Of a stretch of 64,000 nt of DNA, positions 58,349-64,000 are shown in pieces (positions within the stretch are counted from its first letter, which is position 1; the number at the start of each line of letters is the position of its first letter). The translations under genes and the position numbers were made by a program. The notes under the pieces were generated by a model. That model ran no database searches. It saw only the letters and a list, made by a program, of their open reading frames with translations, and was not told the origin of the DNA. This DNA is from Brachionus koreanus (Eukaryota; Rotifera; Eurotatoria; Ploima; Brachionidae), in NCBI GenBank assembly GCA_016987375.1, contig PJRA01000216.1:1944737-2008736 (forward strand), in the 5' to 3' direction.

Positions 58349-60799
58349 AATAAAAAATAAATATTTTCTTAAAAATTTTTTCATGGTTTTAATCATAAAA
58401 ATATTTTAGTACCAAAAATAAAATCTAAAAAAAATTTTTTTTTAAACAATAAAATATTCAATTTAATTCACAATCAGAATCGGTAGGGTTATTCTAAAGA
58501 CTCTTTGTATTACCCAGCCAATTAATTTTTAAAAAAAAATTTATAGAAATTTTTTGAGATTATCGTACAATTTTCTCTAAAATATCTTTAAAAAGCCTTT
58601 AAATTTATTTTCGATAAAATCAGTAATAATAAAATGTACTTTATTCATATGCACTTAATGTACATGAAAAAAATGAAGTGCATCTAAATAAATATATGTA
58701 AGTTTAAAGGAAAGCTAAAATGAAAATTATGATCGCAAAATCAACAAAAATCTTAAGTTTCAAATTATTTTTAATTATTTTCAATATAGAGAAAATGCAT
58801 TTTTAACAATTAAAATAATAAATAAAAGCTAATCAATTTTTTTTTAATTTTTAATTCTGACGAAAAGCATGCATGGTTCTAAACTACTACTGTTTGATTT
58901 AAAGTTTTTATGAGCATTGGATGTCATCATCAGGATAATATGGACAGTACAAAATCTTTAGATAAATCTGGTTAACATCGAAATTACTTGTTTGTCAACT
59001 CAACCGTAATATTATCAAAAAATGAGAAATAAGTAAACATTTATTTTCACAGAACTTTGTTGAAAATAAAATGCTTTCAGGTAGAAAATAAACAGCTTAA
59101 ATGTAATAGCTAACTACTTTTGAACTCTTAAAGCGTATGTGTGATTACTAAAGTATTAATAAAAAAGCCTAAATAATAATTTTAGGAGTTTATTCTCATC
59201 AATATTAACACTAGAAGCACCAAGCATTTTTTCAGATTTTTTTAATTCATTAATATTTTATAAAAAAACTAAAAGAATTTTATAAATATCATTTTTTAAA
59301 GAAAATTTTAAAATTAATATTAAAACAAATAATTTGATTATTTAAAATCATTCCTGAAGAATACACATGCTTAATTTGTTTTTCAAGTCCTAAAAACGGG
59401 CTGAAAACAGGCTTAGATGTGTTTGGCGCGTCAAAAAAGGCTTAAAAAAACTTTCTAAATGAAATATTTTGTTTTGTTTATAAAGTGTTTTTTGCTCGTT
59501 TTTTGGCCCCAAAACGCTGACGTTTCAAACGCAAAAAAACAAAGCGAAAACATCAAAAAACAGCTACCAAACGCCGTTAAAACAGCGTTTAAACGGTGTT
59601 TTTTGCTTGTTTTTGTCCCATCGGGAAAGAAAAAATTTTTGATAGAATTTTGGTAAAATGCTTAATATTTAATTAATTTAGCATTCTAAAAAAATAACAT
59701 AAAGCTTAAAATAAAAAAATTTTTTGTCTTTTAATATTTTCTGGGAACAAAAAAATTTACAGTTAGTCTAGAGAAATAAAAAAGATATGCCTATTAATAT
59801 TTAAATTTTTTTTTAAACTCTAGAAAATCTCTATCAAAATTTGTAATATTAACGAATCTTTAAAGAAACAACAAAAAATCTCTAAAATTATTTTGACTGA
59901 GTACGTTTTCTTTTTGCTTTTTGATCCATCAAAATAAATATATTTTGAATTTTAGAGAGAATTAATTAATTAATTTCAATAATTTTAGATTTTAGGTTTC
60001 TGATTGAAAACAAAATTTCCAACAATTATCATATTCACTTGACTTAAAGAAAAGAAATGATTTAACATCATGCGCCAATTGACTTTTCATGACTTTTCAG
60101 ATTTAATATTTTCTTTGCTTTGATTGCAATCGACAAAGCATTATTTTGAAGAATGAAAGACTTAATTAAATTTAGCATTCAAAATGATTTTTTATAAGAA
60201 TACTGTTTCAAAATAAGAAATTATAAAATTTGACAAATATTAAAATTCTAGCTCTTTATAAATGACACAAAAACCATTTTATGCAAAAAAAGCTATTTTT
60301 ATTTAGGATAAAATTTGAAATTTTCAATTTCCGTTTCAAAAATTTTTCTTTCATTCGTTCAAAAGCAAAATCAAAGCCATTTTGTTCATTTCGAATAGCG
60401 AACATTCTCATTGATGTACTTTACTTGAATACTAAACATATAATAATCAACTGAACAACAAGTTTTGAAGTTTTTACATTTCCATAATTTCCATATTTTA
60501 GAAATTACTTGAATAAAATAGAAAAAACTTTATAATCTGAATAGGACTGACGAGTTAAGCAAATAAATCCATGCAGTTGATCAAGTGTATAAAAAAAACT
60601 GCGAGAAATTTTCATTTTTCTCTCACATGCCTTTTTTTAATAGAAAAATTTCAAACTTTACTTACAAATTTCACTAGAATCGTTAAAAATTTTGAAATCT
60701 TCTAAAATAGCTACGAAAAAAAATATTCGTATTTAGTATTTCCACAGATAATTTTATACTCAATTTGTTTTTGATAACTTAATTTAATACTCAATTGAC
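58349..60799. other. Intergenic DNA
   Basis: AT-rich spacer. It contains a truncated family-1 MITE (59205 to about 59330) and a GC-richer patch at 59390-59640, with a GTGTTTTTTGC word repeated 111 bp apart (59485, 59596) and several AAACGC/GCGTTT words. No gene recognised. Confidence 0.6.
59205..59330 (+). mobile_element. Truncated family-1 MITE
   Basis: Starts TTAACACTAGAAGCACCAAG and follows the left-half sequence of the copy at 39262 for about 120 bp. No right end is present. Confidence 0.7.
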
Positions 60800-62868
60800 A
60801 TGGACGGATCAGCCACTGATTGTAAATCGAGTATCAGCACTCTATCATTTGGTCCCACATGGTTCGTAAAAATATTCTCTTAAAAGATTAGTTGAAAATT
60901 TTTCTAATTTAATTTAAAAGGTTAAAGCAATTTTCTAACCCTGATGGCCAAAGAAACCTGGAGCCAGATGGTTTGACTTTTCAAATGGCCAAACATAGGT
61001 ACACGCGAGACGAAATGCTGGCAATATTCAGTTCCATTGAGCAAAAATTTGTCTCCAAATCAATGCCAAAAGAGCTAATTGATTTAGAAGGTTTTTGTTT
61101 GAAAGAACTACAAAAACCAATTTTATTATTTGCTCCTACAACTGAAGAACAAGTAAATAGAATAATTTGATTTAATTTTTGAAAGATTTTTCACTTGAAT
61201 TTTTAAAAGAAACTGATGTCCAGCTGTGTTAATAGTCAAGCTGCGCTAAATGCATTTAGCAAAGCTAAAGGAACCTCTGGTTCTAGTCGTTGCTTAGACA
61301 ACAAGAAAAGCTCTAAAGATGTAAAAGCCATCAATAATCGAGGATCAACTCGTGGTCGAGATAAGGATCAAAAATCAAAGAAAAACTCAAAAGAGTGGAG
61401 AAGTAACAAAGACTGGTCTGGAAGCAAAAAATCTCAAGACGATAGCTTTAAAAATCGTGCAAATGATAGCAAAGAATCTCAACCTGAATGGTTCAATGAA
61501 GAAGAAACTGAAATAAAAGAGCTAAACGAATCTAAAACAATGACTTTTGACGAGAATGGAAAATTTATTATTCAAGACGAATGTGACAAAGAGTTGAATG
61601 AAAAAATTGATGCTAATAATGAAAGTCTTAGTCTTAGTTCGAAAAGTATTTGTGATTCAGACGAAAAAGAACTGGGTGACATTGCTTCCAGAATGACTGA
61701 TATTTTGATAAACGAAGCTGATGAAAAACTTGAAATAAACGAGCTTAATCAACAATTTCAGCAAGCTCAAGCTCAGCTAATGGCCAATAGACTCCAATCA
61801 GGTAGTGTTGAAGATTTTTCAGTCGGTGATAAATGGTTCTATCTTGACTCACATAGTAAAATTCAAGGCCCTTTCAGTTCTGAACAAATGGCCAATTGGC
61901 TCGCATCCGGCTATTTTAGCATGAATTTAATGGTTAAGCGAGGATGTGATGACAAATTTGTACCTCTAGGATTAATTGTGCAAAATCTAAATCAAATGAG
62001 AGTGCAGCAACCAAGCAGCTCTTTTAAAACGCCACCAAGTCAAACCAATACCCAAAACTTACCAAAGTTTTTTCCTAAACAAAATGTAGAGTCAGCTGAT
62101 TCAAATTTAAGCAACATCGTACAACAGTTACAGCAGATTCAGATTCAACAGAAGACTGCTGTGGCTTCATTGAACACTCTAGGCGTCAATACTGTAGCTT
62201 CTATTTTGCAAGAGCTAAGAAACAAACAAGAAAGTTTGATTAGCAAAATAAATATAACAAAGCAAAATAGTCCGATCATAAACAATATTTTGCAGCAGAG
62301 CTTAAATTTGAATGCCGGATGGAATGGACAAGGACTGACACCAATGTCGAATCCCCAGCTTGGCGCTTCCAGCAATCCTTTGAAAGACAAAATTTTGGCT
62401 CTGATGGAAATAAAGCGTAAAGAGGAAGAGAAGAGACGCTTGATTGAAGAGGAAATAAGATTAAAGCAAGAGGAAGAGAAAAAACGACTTATAGAAGAAG
62501 CTAGGATTAAACAATTGATTATTATGTCCAAATTGGCCAGACAACAAAATTTAAACATTAATCAGAATCTTCCAAATTATCTTGAACAACAAGCATTGGA
62601 AAAAAAGATGCTCATGGAACAGATTAAATTAAAGGAAATGCTTAATGCTCAACCAGCTAGTGTCAACAATGCTATGGGACATTTATCTGGTCAACAGTTT
62701 TCCTCTTTTAGTAATGATCAATCATTTACTGATTTGTTAAGAAAAGAAAATGAGTTTAAAAATGAACAGGGAAAACAAATTTCAGCAAAATTCTCAGATG
62801 ATATTGCCAAATTGTCGGCCAAAAGTGGATATTTTGCGTCAAAAAATGACCAAATCATTGAGAGCTAA
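60800..62868 (+). CDS. GIGYF: GIGYF, GYF-domain translational repressor
   Basis: Scaffold that recruits 4EHP and deadenylation/decapping factors to silence mRNAs. Exons 60800-60861, 60921-61152 and 61210-62868 join in frame to 650 aa, shorter than human GIGYF1/2. The N-terminal HRYTRDEMLAIF (about residues 46-57) matches the 4EHP-binding motif. The GYF domain at about 305-360 reads KWFYLDSHSKIQGPF, QMANWLASGYFSMNLMVKRG and FVPLG. It is followed by Gln-rich sequence and a Lys/Glu/Arg-rich coiled coil (about 495-540). The first exon gives the conserved FGPxW-like start (LSFGPTW). The C-terminus ends soon after the coiled coil. Confidence 0.95.
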
Positions 62869-64000
62869 GTTAAATTTAATTTTCCGTTTAAAAGTTGCTT
62901 TTTTACATTGTTTTAATTTTTGTATATTCCAAATAAATTTTGTTAAAAAATTAAGTTTTTATTAATTATTCTTAAAACTGCTTCAAAAAGTTTAATTTGA
63001 AATATTTTCAATTAATTAAAAATAACCAAAAATATCAAAATAAAGCTTACTATTCTTTTGGTCTCTATAATTAAAAAAATAAAAATAAAACCGATGTTCT
63101 TAAAATGATAAATTCATTTCTTTTTGACTGACTAGTAAAAAATTTTGAGCAATAAAATTGGTGGGCATGAAAAATACTGCGGCATTCTTTTCTAAATTTA
63201 TCAAATAGATGCTCTAATTTAAATAGAATTACTCTAATTTCAAATAAACTTTTCAAAAAATTTTTGATAAAATAATAAGAAATATAGAGAAAAAATTTTT
63301 CTTCAGAATTATAGCCCAAATTTTTTAAGAGTAAAATCCCAGACAAAATCATTGAAAAAAATTTAGGACTTTTTATTCTGAATCTTTATCAAAATAAATG
63401 AAAAATATAATGAAAAGAAAAATTAATCCTTTTTAATATACAAAGTAATAGTTGTTTGTTGATAACAACTTTTTTCAATAACCAAATTTTCAAAATTAAA
63501 CAAAAAATTAACGATATTTGAGGAATCAAATACTTGTTTATTTAAGAAAAAATCTTTAAAAACGTTAATTCGTTGGATTACTTCTTTTGAATAAATGATT
63601 TACTTTTTGGGTTGAGTTAACTCATTAATTTCACTGTCACTGTTGTCTGATTGTTCTTTTTTTGTAGCTACTGTCATTATAATTTCCGAATCAGAAAGAG
63701 AACCGCGAGCTCGTTGTAAGCAGTATTTGTTATTTTTTGTTTTTCATGCTTTTTTATTATTTAAATTTTTACGATTAGATAAATTTTCACTCATTTTAAT
63801 AAAAAGATTAAAAGGTAAAATTTTTACCTGTAAATATATATTTTTTTAAAAATAAAGTCAAGTATTCATTTTCCATGAATATCATGAAATCGATTATGTT
63901 AATTTAATAGGGTTTTTCGTTTAATGGGGGTTGGTTGTATGTAGGATTGACTGTATAGAAAATTTTTTTTAAAATCATTTAGAATTTTGTGAAATTTAGT
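62869..64000. other. Intergenic DNA at window end
   Basis: AT-rich. The only coding-like signal is on the minus strand at 63423-63745 (separate entry). Confidence 0.55.
63423..63745 (-). other. Possible gene remnant or incomplete gene
   Basis: Two adjacent minus-strand stretches share one frame. The first reads CLQRARGSLSDSEIIMTV, then EQSDNSDSEINELTQPKK and TAA (63600-63602). It continues without a shift as IIYSKEVIQRINVFKDFF and on to ITLYIKKD with TAA at 63423. Amino-acid use looks protein-like, but an in-frame stop divides it and no start or splice site was established. It may be a decayed gene or an exon pair of a gene running past the window. Confidence 0.3.

Noticed and set aside
63777..63795. 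Minus-strand ATG (MSENL) as start of the 63.4-63.7 kb reading frame
   Set aside because: The frame from this ATG stops after six codons and does not match the frame of the coding-like stretch.

Overview
The window is nuclear DNA of a small-genomed animal. It is visibly very AT-rich (base composition not computed) and has short GT-AG introns, mostly about 45-60 nt, in genes that stay in frame when spliced. Metazoan-type genes include an APP-family membrane protein, an E(z)/EZH2 methyltransferase, Tollip, NECAP, fatty-acid-binding proteins, a replication-dependent histone H4 with a 3' stem-loop, and a neuropeptide precursor of pedal-peptide/orcokinin type. That precursor points to a protostome. 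A rotifer-like genome would fit the AT bias and short introns, but this is inference only.

Layout. 15-5734: first copy of a duplicated block holding cdt1 (+) and histone H4 (+). 5.7-20.7 kb: a LINE remnant, mitochondrial aspartyl-tRNA synthetase (-), Tollip (-), a FABP gene (-), an Nse1-like RING gene (-) and Mcm10 (-). 20759-26478: second, almost identical copy of the cdt1/H4 block. 27.3-27.7 kb: a small unrecognised three-exon gene (-). 28-30 kb: an inverted-repeat element and a dead mariner. 31.1-33.3 kb: E(z)/EZH2 (+). 34.2-36.4 kb: two tandem FABP genes (+). 36.5-38.2 kb: alanine aminotransferase (-). 40.2-43.1 kb: NECAP (+) and eIF2B-gamma (+). 45.6-46.5 kb: repeat-rich neuropeptide precursor (+). 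46.9-50.5 kb: a complete DNA transposon with imperfect terminal inverted repeats, a decayed DDE/SWIM transposase and an intact USP-like cysteine-peptidase ORF. 52.3-54.3 kb: ARHGAP1-like Rho GTPase-activating protein (+). 55098-55947: assembly gap. 57.4-58.3 kb: intronless short APP-like protein (+). 60.8-62.9 kb: GIGYF (+).

Functional grouping. The left third is enriched in S-phase and chromosome-maintenance genes: Cdt1 (origin licensing), Mcm10 (replisome activation), Nse1 (SMC5/6) and histone H4. The rest is an ordinary mix of housekeeping, trafficking and neuronal genes separated by 0.5-3 kb of AT-rich DNA. That DNA carries small TTAA-targeting inverted-repeat elements, LINE and mariner remnants, and several local rearrangement scars.

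Most distinctive items: the recent 5.7 kb duplication; a 111-bp Mcm10 fragment re-inserted 2.5 kb away between 42-bp direct repeats; the transposon whose peptidase ORF is intact while its transposase is broken; the homogenised neuropeptide repeats; and the E2-less, intronless APP.
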